NCBI GenBank assembly: GCA_965232465.1
Contig: OZ246977.1
Coordinates: forward strand, 434,001 to 498,000
Length of the DNA: 64,000 nt
Direction: 5' to 3'
DNA from: G965232465 sp965232465
Lineage (GTDB): Bacteria; Pseudomonadota; Alphaproteobacteria; JAQWUY01
Shown: piece by piece, positions 51,762 through 61,568 of the stretch
How positions within the stretch are numbered: the stretch's first letter is position 1
Layout: every line of letters begins with the position of its first letter
Made by a program: the position numbers and the translations under genes
The notes under the pieces: model-generated
Seen by the model: the letters and a program-made list of their open reading frames with translations, nothing else
Told to the model about the DNA's origin: nothing
Database searches by the model: none

Positions 51762-54722
51762 TTATAGTGTAAATGCGTCTTTGATAAGTTTTTGTTGTTC
51801 TGTCATATGGGTGGCAAAATGTCCCGTTGCGGGTGATGCGGCCGCACTTCTGCCCACATACTTGGGACGGTTATTTTTAATGCCGGCGGCGGCACATCTT
51901 TCTTCCAACAGGCGGTCCACATACGACCATGCCCCATTGTTTTGCGGTTCTTCTTGACACCAGACAACATCCGCATGGGTATATCCCCTTAGGGCTTTAC
52001 TCAGGCTACCCCTTGGGAAGGGATATAATTGTTCAATGCGTACGATATGTATGTGGTCGATTTTGTTTTGCGTTTGATACTCCAATAAATCATAATACAC
52101 CTTACCAGAACAGAAAATTAACCGCTTGATTTTGTCTTTGGCAACCACCTTGTTGGTTAAAGTCTTGTTGTCCAAATAAAACCGATGGAAGAAGCTACCC
52201 TCTAAGAAATCTTGTTTGTTCGATACACAACTTTTATGGCGTAACAATGATTTTGGCGTCATTAACACCAATGGCTTACGAAAGTTGCGTTTCATTTGAC
52301 GGCGTAAAATATGGAAATAGTTCGCCGGTGTGGTCACATTACATACTTGCCAATTGTCCTGTGCGGACAATTGCAAATACCGTTCCAGACGGGCGGATGA
52401 ATGTTCCGGTCCTTGTCCTTCGAACCCATGCGGTAACAACATAACCAACCCATTCATTCGCAACCATTTTGTTTCACCAGATGCAATAAATTGATCGATA
52501 ATCACCTGTGCACCATTGGCAAAATCCCCAAACTGTGCCTCCCACAATACAAGGGTATGGGGATTTTCCATGGCGTATCCATACTCGAATCCCAATACCC
52601 CAAATTCAGACAGAGGGCTATCCAATACATGAAATTGGGCTTGTCCTGATCGTAAATTGTTCAATGGAATATATTTGTCTTCGTTGTCTTGGTCATTCCA
52701 TACGCTGTGCCGTTGTGAAAAAGTACCCCGTTCACAATCTTCCCCAGACAACCGTACCGCATTCGATTCAAGGGTTAAAGCCCCGAATGCCATTGCCTCC
52801 GCCGCCGCCCAATCGATGCCCACCGCATCCTCATACATCTGTTGCAATTGTTTGACCCGCCGTTTGATTTTTGAATGTACATTAAAACGGGTGGGAATGG
52901 TGGTTAAACCCGTGGCGATTTCTTCGAACACATCCTTGCTAATACATGTTTCCCCACGGCGGATTTCGTCTTTTGATGGGGCCACTTTTAACCCGCTCCA
53001 ATTTCCGCCCAGCCAATCGATGCCATTGGTTTTATAATTGCCCGCTTGTTCATATGAATCTTCAAAAGTTTTTAACAATTCCGCCTGCATATCATCCCAT
53101 TCTGTTTGGGTCAGAATACCTTTTTGTAACAGCTGATCAGCGTATTGATCCACCACCCGGCGTTGTTGCTTAATTTTACGGTACATAATCGGTTGGGTAA
53201 ACATCGGTTCATCGCTTTCGTTATGTCCATGGCGGCGATAGCACCACATGTCGATAACCACATCTTTTTTAAATCGCACACGGTATTCGGATGCTAAGCG
53301 GGCGGCAAAGATGCAGGCTTCTACATCATCGCCATTAACATGGATAACTGGGGCTTCGATCATTTTTGCCATATCAGAAGAATAGGGGGAAGACCGTGAT
53401 TTCGAAGGTTTTGTGGTAAAGCCAATTTGGTTATTGATAATCACATGAATCGTACCGCCTGTGCTGTATCCATCCAATTGGCTCAGTAAAAATGTTTCCG
53501 CCACAACCCCCTGTCCAATAAACGACGCATCCCCGTGGATTAAAATACCCATGGTTTTGCCATAATCCGTATCATTTGTCATATATTGTTTTGCCGCAAC
53601 CCGCCCCAATACAACTGTATTGACCGCTTCCAAATGCGAAGGATTGGGAACTAAGCTCAGGTGTACCGTCGATTTGCTAAATGCCCGATCCGCCGATGCC
53701 CCCAGATGATATTTTACATCCCCCGACCACGCCGCATCGTCCGGTTCCGATTGTGATCCTTTTCCGCCCATAAATTCGTTAAACAATGCTGTATAGGGTT
53801 TTTGTAATACATTACACAACACATTCAACCGTCCCCGATGTGCCATGCCAATAATCGCACTTTCCAATCCCCGTTCCCCGCTGTATCCAATAACTTCGTC
53901 CAACAACGGCACCATCGATTCGCCCCCGTCCAAACCAAAGCGTTTTGTTCCCCGGTATTTTTTGTCCAAAAATTGTTCGAACATATCCGCCCGGGCAAGC
54001 CGTTTTAGGGTACGATGGCGTTTTGGGGTGTCCAAAGTGCCCAAAGTGCCATATTCTTCCATTTGTGCTTTAAACCAATCTTTTTCATTTTTGCACAAAA
54101 TATGCAAATATTCGACCCCAATCGACCTACAATACACTTTTTCACAAGTCTCAATAATATCTTGTAAAGTCCCATATTCCATACCCAACGCATGGTTTAA
54201 AAATATGGGGCGATTCATATCTGTTTGCAGGTTAAACCCATATGTTTCTGGGTTTAATTCATCTTCATACCCCGTGTGGGCTTCGCAAATGCCCAATGGG
54301 TCAAGGTTGGCTTTGAAATGTCCAAACAAACGGTATCCACGAATAAACAACATCGCCCGTGCTGTATCCAATACCGCTTGGTTGTCATGGGCGGTGATAT
54401 TTTGGGTAACCACAGGGGATGTGGTAATGGCTGGGGCAATGCCATTGCCATTGCTGGCATCCGTTGCCCCCCGTAATAAATCCAAAATCAGTTGTTGTTG
54501 CGGGGACAATTCCCCCCCCGCAACCACACGGCTGACGGTTGCCCCCTTTAAATCATCCAATGCGTCAGGGGATTGCCCATCCAACATTTGGAATAAATTA
54601 CCCCATTCAGTATCCACCGCATTGGGATGTTGTACATATTTTTCATATAAATCGGCAATATAAGTACTGTTCATACCATAAAGATAAGAAGTCGCATGCA
54701 TCTCAGCAGAAGGTTTATTCAT
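51762..54722 (-). CDS. sucA: 2-oxoglutarate dehydrogenase E1
   Basis: Thiamine-diphosphate enzyme that decarboxylates 2-oxoglutarate and passes succinyl to E2. 986 residues, normal for proteobacterial OdhA/SucA. The start helix (SYLYGMNSTYIADLYEKYV) binds E2 or E3 in relatives. Further motifs: RFGLDGGESMVPLLDEVI, IGMAHRGRLNVLCNVL, the ThDP motif GDASFIGQGVVAETFLLSQ, and LPHGFEGQGPEHSSARLER. It is the first gene of sucA-sucB; no sucCD or lpd is in the window. Confidence 0.96.
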   Translation of the reverse strand: MNKPSAEMHATSYLYGMNSTYIADLYEKYVQHPNAVDTEWGNLFQMLDGQSPDALDDLKGATVSRVVAGGELSPQQQLILDLLRGATDASNGNGIAPAITTSPVVTQNITAHDNQAVLDTARAMLFIRGYRLFGHFKANLDPLGICEAHTGYEDELNPETYGFNLQTDMNRPIFLNHALGMEYGTLQDIIETCEKVYCRSIGVEYLHILCKNEKDWFKAQMEEYGTLGTLDTPKRHRTLKRLARADMFEQFLDKKYRGTKRFGLDGGESMVPLLDEVIGYSGERGLESAIIGMAHRGRLNVLCNVLQKPYTALFNEFMGGKGSQSEPDDAAWSGDVKYHLGASADRAFSKSTVHLSLVPNPSHLEAVNTVVLGRVAAKQYMTNDTDYGKTMGILIHGDASFIGQGVVAETFLLSQLDGYSTGGTIHVIINNQIGFTTKPSKSRSSPYSSDMAKMIEAPVIHVNGDDVEACIFAARLASEYRVRFKKDVVIDMWCYRRHGHNESDEPMFTQPIMYRKIKQQRRVVDQYADQLLQKGILTQTEWDDMQAELLKTFEDSYEQAGNYKTNGIDWLGGNWSGLKVAPSKDEIRRGETCISKDVFEEIATGLTTIPTRFNVHSKIKRRVKQLQQMYEDAVGIDWAAAEAMAFGALTLESNAVRLSGEDCERGTFSQRHSVWNDQDNEDKYIPLNNLRSGQAQFHVLDSPLSEFGVLGFEYGYAMENPHTLVLWEAQFGDFANGAQVIIDQFIASGETKWLRMNGLVMLLPHGFEGQGPEHSSARLERYLQLSAQDNWQVCNVTTPANYFHILRRQMKRNFRKPLVLMTPKSLLRHKSCVSNKQDFLEGSFFHRFYLDNKTLTNKVVAKDKIKRLIFCSGKVYYDLLEYQTQNKIDHIHIVRIEQLYPFPRGSLSKALRGYTHADVVWCQEEPQNNGAWSYVDRLLEERCAAAGIKNNRPKYVGRSAAASPATGHFATHMTEQQKLIKDAFTL

Positions 54723-54975
54723 ATTATTTTACGCTTTCTGTATTTTGTTACAAAATGTGAAGTCTGATTCAATAAAACAAATATTTATGTAAAATACAAG
54801 TGCAGAATCTTATTTATTGTCAATATATTGACAAGTTATTTTATAAACAAAAACCATAAAAAAAACAATTGGGATATGATATATAGTATATATACCACAA
54901 TGGGTAAAACCTTATAAGATGTATATTCCTTATGTGGTCTTACCCGTCCCTTAAGATACATTTTGTTAAATGGGA
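54723..54975. promoter_or_regulatory. sucA upstream region with palindrome and hairpin
   Basis: 253 bp. A perfect 18-bp palindrome TTGTCAATATATTGACAA (54817-54834) lies 95-112 bp before the sucA start; it contains a TTGACA that could also be a -35 box. An imperfect hairpin at 54900-54953 (arms GGGTAAAACCTTATAAG / CTTATGTGGTCTTACCC, 14 of 17 paired) lies just after the autotransporter stop and is a likely terminator without a strong T-run. Confidence 0.45.
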
Positions 54976-57900
54976 TTAAAACGGTTTAAAGTACCGTACC
55001 ATCACGGTTGCATCATCGTTGCCTTTGATATGGTGTTTGTCTTTGCTGATATGGGTTTTTACGGCGAAGGGGCTGTTTTTAAAATCATAATATGCCTCCA
55101 CCGATACCTGCCGTCCACTGGGGGTAATGCCCACGGTTTTTGTATCGTATGTCAGTTGCGTATTGGCTGTAACCTCTGATACAAATCCCACGGTCATATC
55201 CCCCCGTTCCACCCGTAACGGTTGGTGTATGGCAAAGCCGAGTGTGCCGGTTTTTGTCGGGCGTTTTGCTATCATGCTGAAACTGCTGGACAATACCCCT
55301 GATATGTCGTGTACACTGCGTCCACTTGCCCCATTATTGGTGCTTGCCCCCAATACGGCATTATACCGTAATTGCCACTTGCCCAGTTGCTGGTGTTGCG
55401 ACCGGGTTACATAAGCGGTGTTAGTCCGCCCGATTCCCCCATATGCCCCGGCAAATGTTGCCCCCAATACGGTACCTTGTTCCGTGTGCCATCCCACACT
55501 GTATGTGGTGGAGGTTGGTGCTGTGGGGTTGGGGTTCCCATATACGAATTGCAAGGTGGTGGATTTTGTGGTTTTATCCGTGGGCATATTCCACTGTACC
55601 GCCATATTATCCGTATATTGATACGACATGCGTACCGGTTGTGGGGTATTTTTTGCGGGCTCAGGGGTAAACGGCATGGCATTTTCTGTGTAGTCCAAAT
55701 CCTTAAAGGTATGGGGTTTTGTGTCGACAAACGACAGATTGCTGCTGCCAATATGGTATGCAGTGGGGGTATGGGATATATTTTGTCCTTTGAAATGCAA
55801 AAAGTTCGAACTATCTGTGAAGGATTTTGTATATACCTTATCGCCCATGTTATAGGCAAATTCCGCCCCCATAGTATCAAATTTTAAGGTGTCGATAGCG
55901 GAAAATCCCTTTTTAAACCCATCCCCAAATACAGCGGAGGATCGTATAAAACTGTTTTTCACATCGTATTGTTGTGCTGTGCCCAAACTGGGTCCGGAGG
56001 TGGATAGGGTACTGCGTCCCACCGGTAGTAATGCCAAGTCCAGTCGCATAATGCCCCGTCCGAACATATCCGAATATCCTTGTGCATCGGGGGTTACAAC
56101 ATTGCCCGCCTCATCCCGTAACTTTTTCCCATCGGCGGTATTGTGCGATGCGGTGGCAAGCATACGGGTTCTTGCCCAACGGCGGTCTTTTGAGGGGAAT
56201 TTTTCCTTAATAACCGCCAAACCGCCGGTGATTACCGGTGATGCGGCGGAAGTACCGCTGTTATCGCTTTCTGTATCGCCATCTGCGATCCATTTTGATC
56301 CGCCTACGGTTGCCCCCAAACAATACCGCTTGGTTTGTCCGCATCGGGACGAATAGCCAGCAATGCGGTATTGGCTGTTGCTGCTGGTGTAATTTATGGC
56401 AACTGTCGACAACCAATAGTCTTCTGCTTTGCCAATAACGGCGGGTAAGCTGGCAAGGAATGTTCCATTTTGTTCTTGGTCATTACCTGCGGACCATACC
56501 CATATGGGGGCATCCCGGTTGTTATCTTTGTCCGCTTCTATTTTGCGGATAAAATCTGTGCCGATATAATCTGCGTATGTGGCACGGTCTATTTCCGATG
56601 TGTATCCCCCCTTACATATCATGTTGTATACTGTTTGTAATTCTGATTCGGTTAGCAAGTGATTTATTTGATTGCTATCATCATCGAAACTGACAGTGTA
56701 CACATCTGTGCCATTACGGATTTGGTTTAAATATTTTTCATACTGTTCACATTGAACGAACAATACGACTGGATACATATTATCAGGTTTGCCATCCCCA
56801 TCCGCATCTGGACCGAGCAACCGGGAAGCTGACCATAATTTTTCGACCTGTGCATCCGTATAGCCCTTGTCTTTAAGTCGGTCAAAAGATATATCAGTAG
56901 CCCAACTGTTATTGATTGCCACCACATTTTTATTTTTTATATCTGTGTATACATCGCCCAGTTCCACATGATAGCGATTGTTAGTTCCAGCTGCGGGAAA
57001 TTTCCATGCGTACGATACGGCATCGGCTTCACGGGCAATGCCATAAGTTTTACCGATTGAAATGCTGGCAACCATATCTGCGTGGTTATCCCGCTCAGTT
57101 GCGGCGGGTAAATTTTCAGTAGTTGTAGTGGGTCCGCCATTGACTTTCAACCCCAGTGTAATACGATTAAGATATTCGGACTGGGTATTTTGCAATGCCC
57201 CCCCTTCAAAAATGGCAATCTTTTGACCTTTGCCGGTTGCCGATATGCGATTGGCACCGGATGAAATTTGATGCGGTTGATATGCACGGCTTGTGTCCGG
57301 TGGGTTAGGGGTAGCAGGGGGCGTTGTAGAACCACCACCGGAACCACCACCGGAACCACCACCGGAACCACCACCGGAACCACCGCCGGAATCGTCATCG
57401 TCATCATCATCGGGTGCGGGTGTCGACCCACCACCGGATCCACCACCGGAACCGCTGCCAGATCCACCACCGGAACCGCCACCGGAACCACCACCGGAAC
57501 CGCCGCCAGAACCGCCGCCAGAACCGCCACCGGATCCACCGCTGGAATCGTCATCGTCATCATCATCGGGTGCGGGCGTTGATCCACCGCCGGAACCGCC
57601 ACCGGAACCGCCACCGGAACCACCACCGGAACCGCCGCCAGAACCACCACCGGAACCACCACCGGAACCGCCGCCAGAACCACCACCGGAACCGCCACCG
57701 GAACCACCACCGGAACCGCCGCCAGAACCGCCGCCAGAACCGCCGCCAGAACCGCCACCGGAACCGCCACCGGATCCACCGCTGGAATCGTCATCGTCAT
57801 CATCATCGGGTGCGGGCGTTGATCCACCGCCGGAACCGCCACCGGAACCGCCACCGGAACCGCCACCGGAACCACCACCGGAACCGCCGCCAGAACCACC

Positions 57901-58755
57901 ACCGGAACCACCACCGGAACCGCCGCCAGAACCACCACCGGAACCGCCACCGGAACCACCACCGGAACCGCCGCCAGAACCGCCGCCAGAACCGCCACCG
58001 GAACCGCCACCGGAACCGCCACCGGATCCACCGCTGGAATCGTCATCGTCATCATCATCGGGTGCGGGCGTTGGGGGCGTAGGTGTGGGTGTTGTCCCCC
58101 CACCACCGGAACCACCACCGGAACCGCCGCCAGAACCGCCACCGGAACCACCACCGGAACCGCCACCGGAACCACCGCCAGATCCACCACCGGAACCACC
58201 ACCGGAACCACCGCCAGAACCACCGCCGGATCCACCGCTGGAATCGTCATCGTCATCATCATCGGGTGCGGGCGTTGGGGGCGTAGGTGTGGGTGTTGTC
58301 CCCCCACCACCGGAACCACCACCGGAACCGCCGCCAGAACCGCCACCGGAACCACCACCGGAACCGCCACCGGAACCACCGCCAGATCCACCACCGGAAC
58401 CACCACCGGAACCACCACCGGAACCGCCACCAGAACCGCCACCGGAACCACCACCGGAACCACCGCCAGAACCACCGCCGGATCCACCGCTGGAATCGTC
58501 ATCGTCATCATCATCGGGTGCGGGCGTTGATCCACCGCCGGAACCACCACCGGAACCACCACCGTCATCGTCATCATCATCGGGTACGGGTGTTGACCCA
58601 CCGCCAGAACCGCCACTGGATCCACCACCGGATCCGCCACCAGATGGGGGTGTTACAGAATCAGCAGTTTTCGGTAATATACTGCTCCCCCCACCACCAC
58701 AAGCAGATAATATCAATATGGAAATGCTTGCGAAAAATATTTTTAAAAATTGCAT
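54976..58755 (-). CDS. Lipidated subtilisin-like autotransporter with giant Gly-Ser/Asp repeat linker
   Basis: 1259-residue surface protease of the serine autotransporter kind. The signal peptide ends in a lipobox LILSAC (Cys 19). Residues about 20-490 are an almost pure GGGS repeat interrupted by seven TPxPDDDDDD blocks. The S8 protease domain (about 500-920) has His in DNHADMVAS (near 557), an SAGNDQEQNG oxyanion Asn (near 755) and Ser in GTSAASPVITGG (near 835). The usual Asp (normally in a DTG/DSG motif) reads IAIFEGG (near 515), so Glu replaces Asp. The last 270 residues form an autotransporter barrel ending in Phe. It resembles Neisseria NalP in plan. It may be weakly active or use Glu. 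Confidence 0.88.
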   Translation of the reverse strand: MQFLKIFFASISILILSACGGGGSSILPKTADSVTPPSGGGSGGGSSGGSGGGSTPVPDDDDDDGGGSGGGSGGGSTPAPDDDDDDDSSGGSGGGSGGGSGGGSGGGSGGGSGGGSGGGSGGGSGGGSGGGSGGGSGGGSGGGSGGGSGGGGTTPTPTPPTPAPDDDDDDDSSGGSGGGSGGGSGGGSGGGSGGGSGGGSGGGSGGGSGGGSGGGSGGGGTTPTPTPPTPAPDDDDDDDSSGGSGGGSGGGSGGGSGGGSGGGSGGGSGGGSGGGSGGGSGGGSGGGSGGGSGGGSGGGSGGGSGGGSGGGSTPAPDDDDDDDSSGGSGGGSGGGSGGGSGGGSGGGSGGGSGGGSGGGSGGGSGGGSGGGSGGGSGGGSGGGSGGGSGGGSTPAPDDDDDDDSSGGSGGGSGGGSGGGSGGGSGGGSGGGSGSGSGGGSGGGSTPAPDDDDDDDSGGGSGGGSGGGSGGGSGGGSTTPPATPNPPDTSRAYQPHQISSGANRISATGKGQKIAIFEGGALQNTQSEYLNRITLGLKVNGGPTTTTENLPAATERDNHADMVASISIGKTYGIAREADAVSYAWKFPAAGTNNRYHVELGDVYTDIKNKNVVAINNSWATDISFDRLKDKGYTDAQVEKLWSASRLLGPDADGDGKPDNMYPVVLFVQCEQYEKYLNQIRNGTDVYTVSFDDDSNQINHLLTESELQTVYNMICKGGYTSEIDRATYADYIGTDFIRKIEADKDNNRDAPIWVWSAGNDQEQNGTFLASLPAVIGKAEDYWLSTVAINYTSSNSQYRIAGYSSRCGQTKRYCLGATVGGSKWIADGDTESDNSGTSAASPVITGGLAVIKEKFPSKDRRWARTRMLATASHNTADGKKLRDEAGNVVTPDAQGYSDMFGRGIMRLDLALLPVGRSTLSTSGPSLGTAQQYDVKNSFIRSSAVFGDGFKKGFSAIDTLKFDTMGAEFAYNMGDKVYTKSFTDSSNFLHFKGQNISHTPTAYHIGSSNLSFVDTKPHTFKDLDYTENAMPFTPEPAKNTPQPVRMSYQYTDNMAVQWNMPTDKTTKSTTLQFVYGNPNPTAPTSTTYSVGWHTEQGTVLGATFAGAYGGIGRTNTAYVTRSQHQQLGKWQLRYNAVLGASTNNGASGRSVHDISGVLSSSFSMIAKRPTKTGTLGFAIHQPLRVERGDMTVGFVSEVTANTQLTYDTKTVGITPSGRQVSVEAYYDFKNSPFAVKTHISKDKHHIKGNDDATVMVRYFKPF
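57293..58640 (-). repeat. 12-bp tandem repeat tract inside the autotransporter gene
   Basis: About 1.35 kb of variants of a 12-bp unit encoding Gly-Gly-Gly-Ser (opposite strand GGAACCACCACC), with seven Asp-run blocks (opposite strand GTCATCGTCATC). Larger units of about 200-240 bp ('PAPDDDDDDD + SSGG + GGGS tract') recur nearly identically. Because units are multiples of 3, gain or loss keeps the frame. It is prone to recombination and to misassembly. Confidence 0.93.
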
Positions 58756-59002
58756 AATATTTAAAACCTCGTCAAATTAAGATAATTATAAGTATAGAAT
58801 GTGTGAACACATATGATTCTGATTGTGCACTTTGTCGATAATATATATAAGTCTTTTTTCGTAAAAGGTAAAAAAAACAGTACCAAAAAAGTTTTTTTTT
58901 TTTTTTCAAGTGTGAAATACAAGATATTATCGTGAATAACACAGGTAATATCGTCAAGTAAAAATAAAAGGATTCACTATGAACAGCTTATTTACAGAGC
59001 AT
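58756..59002. promoter_or_regulatory. Autotransporter upstream region with 15-base homopolymer
   Basis: 247 bp before the autotransporter start (minus strand). It contains a run of 15 T on the plus strand (58892-58906; poly-A on the coding strand), 137-151 bp upstream of the start codon. The distance and length fit a possible phase-variable promoter region. No gene is seen. Confidence 0.45.
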
Positions 59003-59104
59003 TTATATTTTTTTTCTGGGATTTTTTAAACATGCCCAAGTTTGTTCAATGGGGGTAAGGTGTGGAGGGCAAATATTCCCATATAAACCCTTTGTCTAGA
59101 GCCA
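59003..59104 (-). pseudogene. Remnant of an IS630-family transposase (C-terminal end)
   Basis: The minus strand reads KGLYGNICPPHLTPIEQTWA followed by CLKNPRKKI and a stop. This matches the conserved IS630/Tc1-type end LPPYSPDLNPIEQTWA-LK, containing the catalytic Glu of the DDE triad. The frame is blocked upstream by a stop at about 59104, and the rest of the gene is absent. No terminal repeats are visible. Confidence 0.6.
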
Positions 59105-59118
59105 ATCCCATATATAGT

Positions 59119-60750
59119 TCAGCACCCCAACATATCCCCCACAACCTCTGCGGATATAGGGCGGGACGAATACGAGCATACATAGGTTTTTAAATCGGGA
59201 TATTGGTCGATTTCATACGGAGATCTTAGGGCAACGACCATCACCCTGTCGCCATATTTATTTACAAATTTATTTACGATTTCCGCTTGTGCGTCCACAT
59301 CATGGTCGTATCCAGCGATGGGGTAATTTTCCGTAATTAGCACAATTGGGGTGCTGTCTGTATTATTGCTGTTTAAAAACGCTGTTATATCCGCATATGC
59401 AATGGGTGTATATTGGGTGTTGTTCGAATCCAAGCGGTGTTGTAACACTTCGATAACCCGTTTTTCATCGTTGGGACCGATACCTCGACATTTCAGAATG
59501 TTATCTTGCATGGCGGGGTTTGATGTGCCAACCAAAATAAAGTTTTCTTTTGCCAATGGAAAGGCGTTGCAATCGTTTCGCAATACTTTTACCGCTTGTT
59601 TTGCCCCTTGATATGCAAGCTGTTGGTGGGTGTCCGTGCCATAGGCATCTTTATCCAACGCCAGAGGTACCTGAAACGCAGGGTGGTAGTATCGATACTT
59701 TAACACCAACCGCAACGCATTGTCAATAATGTGCAGGGCGATATCCCCGTTTTTTACCGCTTGTATTACCCCGTTTATGGTGTGCAATTGTTTTTTCTTG
59801 TAGTCCCCGAGGCTATTTTCATATACTTCTTCGGACAACATTACCAATGAAGCACCGGCGTTTAACGCCCGCACCGCACACTCCACAGGATCATAATTTT
59901 TTCGCATTGCCCACATATTCATGCTGTCGGTAACAATGATACCTTTGAACCCCATTTTTGTACGCAAAATATCTTGCAAAATGATTTTTGACAGGGTGGC
60001 GGGGGTATGGGGGTCTATTTGTGGATATATAATATGGCTGGTCATAATAATATCCACCCCCGCATCAATCGCCGATTGGAAGGGTATAAGGTCTTGTTTT
60101 AATAAATCGTTAAGGCTCTTGTTAACTGTGGGTAGTAAACGATGGGTGTCCTGTGCTGTGTCCCCATGTCCGGGAAAGTGCTTAGCGGTGGACAATACCC
60201 CCCCTGTTTTCAATCCCGTTACCGCCGCATATACATGACGGGATACCAATTCTGCTGTTTCCCCAAACGCCCGCACACCGATAATGGGATTTTTTGGGTT
60301 GGCGTTTACATCGGAACATGGGGCAAGGATAGTGTTATATCCCACCGCCCTCATTTCGGTTGCAAACATTCGATAAGTGGCTTCGGTTAATGCGGTATCG
60401 TCCGCAGACCCCAATGCTAGATTTCCCGCCCCCGGGATACTGGTTTTTGATAACACGGACCAACTTCCTTCTTGGTCAACGCCCAATATCAATGGGGCAT
60501 CACAGACCCGTTTTTGGGCTTCGTAATTTAACATTTGCACCAATTGAAATGCACTTTTGTGGGTGTTGGCATTTTCGTTGGAGATGTAAAATCCCCCCAC
60601 ATGGTGTTCTGATATAAGGTGTTTGGCGTATTCTGTATCCGTGCCAGTGTATGCCATTAAAAACAGTTGTCCCACTTTTTCACTGATGGACATTTGGGCA
60701 ATTAGATTTTCAATGCGTTGGTTTAAAGCTGTATTTTCCATGTTTTTCAT
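59119..60750 (-). CDS. GH3-family glycosidase, probably beta-N-acetylhexosaminidase
   Basis: 543 residues. The N-terminal TIM barrel has the NagZ-type motif AKHFPGHGDTAQDTH (K190-H191; the Asp201-His203 acid/base dyad) and the nucleophile Asp275 in IIVTDSMNM. The D-x-H loop is the hallmark of the GH3 N-acetylglucosaminidase branch. A second alpha/beta domain (about 370-543) is retained, unlike in single-domain E. coli NagZ. No signal peptide, so cytoplasmic. It starts at 60750 with an AGAGAG ribosome site, immediately after the sugar ABC ATPase gene, so it probably processes the imported amino-sugar saccharide. Confidence 0.87.
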   Translation of the reverse strand: MKNMENTALNQRIENLIAQMSISEKVGQLFLMAYTGTDTEYAKHLISEHHVGGFYISNENANTHKSAFQLVQMLNYEAQKRVCDAPLILGVDQEGSWSVLSKTSIPGAGNLALGSADDTALTEATYRMFATEMRAVGYNTILAPCSDVNANPKNPIIGVRAFGETAELVSRHVYAAVTGLKTGGVLSTAKHFPGHGDTAQDTHRLLPTVNKSLNDLLKQDLIPFQSAIDAGVDIIMTSHIIYPQIDPHTPATLSKIILQDILRTKMGFKGIIVTDSMNMWAMRKNYDPVECAVRALNAGASLVMLSEEVYENSLGDYKKKQLHTINGVIQAVKNGDIALHIIDNALRLVLKYRYYHPAFQVPLALDKDAYGTDTHQQLAYQGAKQAVKVLRNDCNAFPLAKENFILVGTSNPAMQDNILKCRGIGPNDEKRVIEVLQHRLDSNNTQYTPIAYADITAFLNSNNTDSTPIVLITENYPIAGYDHDVDAQAEIVNKFVNKYGDRVMVVALRSPYEIDQYPDLKTYVCSYSSRPISAEVVGDMLGC

Positions 60751-60767
60751 GACAAAACTCTCTTTTG

Positions 60768-61553
60768 TTATAAATCTTGCTGTTGTATGGCACCGGTTAT
60801 TAAACCAACCAAAGTTTGCGGAGTGATTTTACTTACTTGCACATTGGCAACTGATTTTCCTTGATACAAGACCACCGCCCTGTCGCAAGTTTCCATCACA
60901 TGCTGCATATTGTGGCTGATAAGCAACACCGCCACCCCTTGTGATGCAATAAGGCGGATAAGATCGTTCACCTGTTGGCTTTGTTCCACCCCTAAGGCAG
61001 CGGTCGGTTCGTCCATGATGATAATGTCCGCCCCCCAATTCACCGCCCGGGCAATGGATACAGCTTGGCGTTGTCCCCCTGACAGGTTTTTGATGCACTC
61101 ATCAAAAGAGGGAATCCGTGAATTAAGCCGTTGTAAGGCATTTTTGGCGTTTTTTTCCATGGCTTTGGTATCGAGCCATCCCATCCACCGAAGCAATCGG
61201 TTTTTATGGATAATTTCACGGTTTAAATATACATTAGCAGGGGAGTCAAAATTGGGAATAATCGCCAAATCTTGAAATACGGTTTCAATGCCGTTGTTAC
61301 GGCTATCTTGTGGCGATTGGATGTTAACTGTTTGTCCATTAACCAAAATATTACCTGTGTCTTGGGCATGCCGTCCCGCCACACAATTGACCAAGGTGGA
61401 TTTACCCGCCCCATTGTCCCCAAGCAAAGCGACCACTTCACCCTTATTGATTTTAAAACTGACATTCTGTAATGCCTGTACCCCCCCAAAGCGTTTTGAA
61501 ATATTTTTAACTTCCAGTGCGGGGGATTGTAAATCTGAGTATGCGTCTGTCAT
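60768..61553 (-). CDS. Sugar ABC importer ATPase, CUT2 type with one domain
   Basis: ATPase of a ribose/fructose-type (CUT2) importer. I chose the ATG at 61553 (261 residues; GGGGA ribosome site 8 bases upstream) rather than a GTG at 61568. Walker A GDNGAGKST, Q-loop TVFQDLAIIPNFD, signature NLSGGQRQAVSIARA, Walker B IIIMDEPTAALG and switch LLISHNM. Only one ABC domain is present, as in FrcA-like systems, not two as in RbsA. It lies between the permease and GH3 genes. Confidence 0.9.
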   Translation of the reverse strand: MTDAYSDLQSPALEVKNISKRFGGVQALQNVSFKINKGEVVALLGDNGAGKSTLVNCVAGRHAQDTGNILVNGQTVNIQSPQDSRNNGIETVFQDLAIIPNFDSPANVYLNREIIHKNRLLRWMGWLDTKAMEKNAKNALQRLNSRIPSFDECIKNLSGGQRQAVSIARAVNWGADIIIMDEPTAALGVEQSQQVNDLIRLIASQGVAVLLISHNMQHVMETCDRAVVLYQGKSVANVQVSKITPQTLVGLITGAIQQQDL

Positions 61554-61568
61554 AATGATTTTCCCCAC

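Noticed and set aside
57293..58780. Long plus-strand frame of PPPEPPPEPPP (495 codons) and other frames rich in HHRNRH or VVPV
   Set aside because: Shadows of the GGGS-encoding tract; the minus-strand frame alone has a signal peptide, protease motifs and a barrel.
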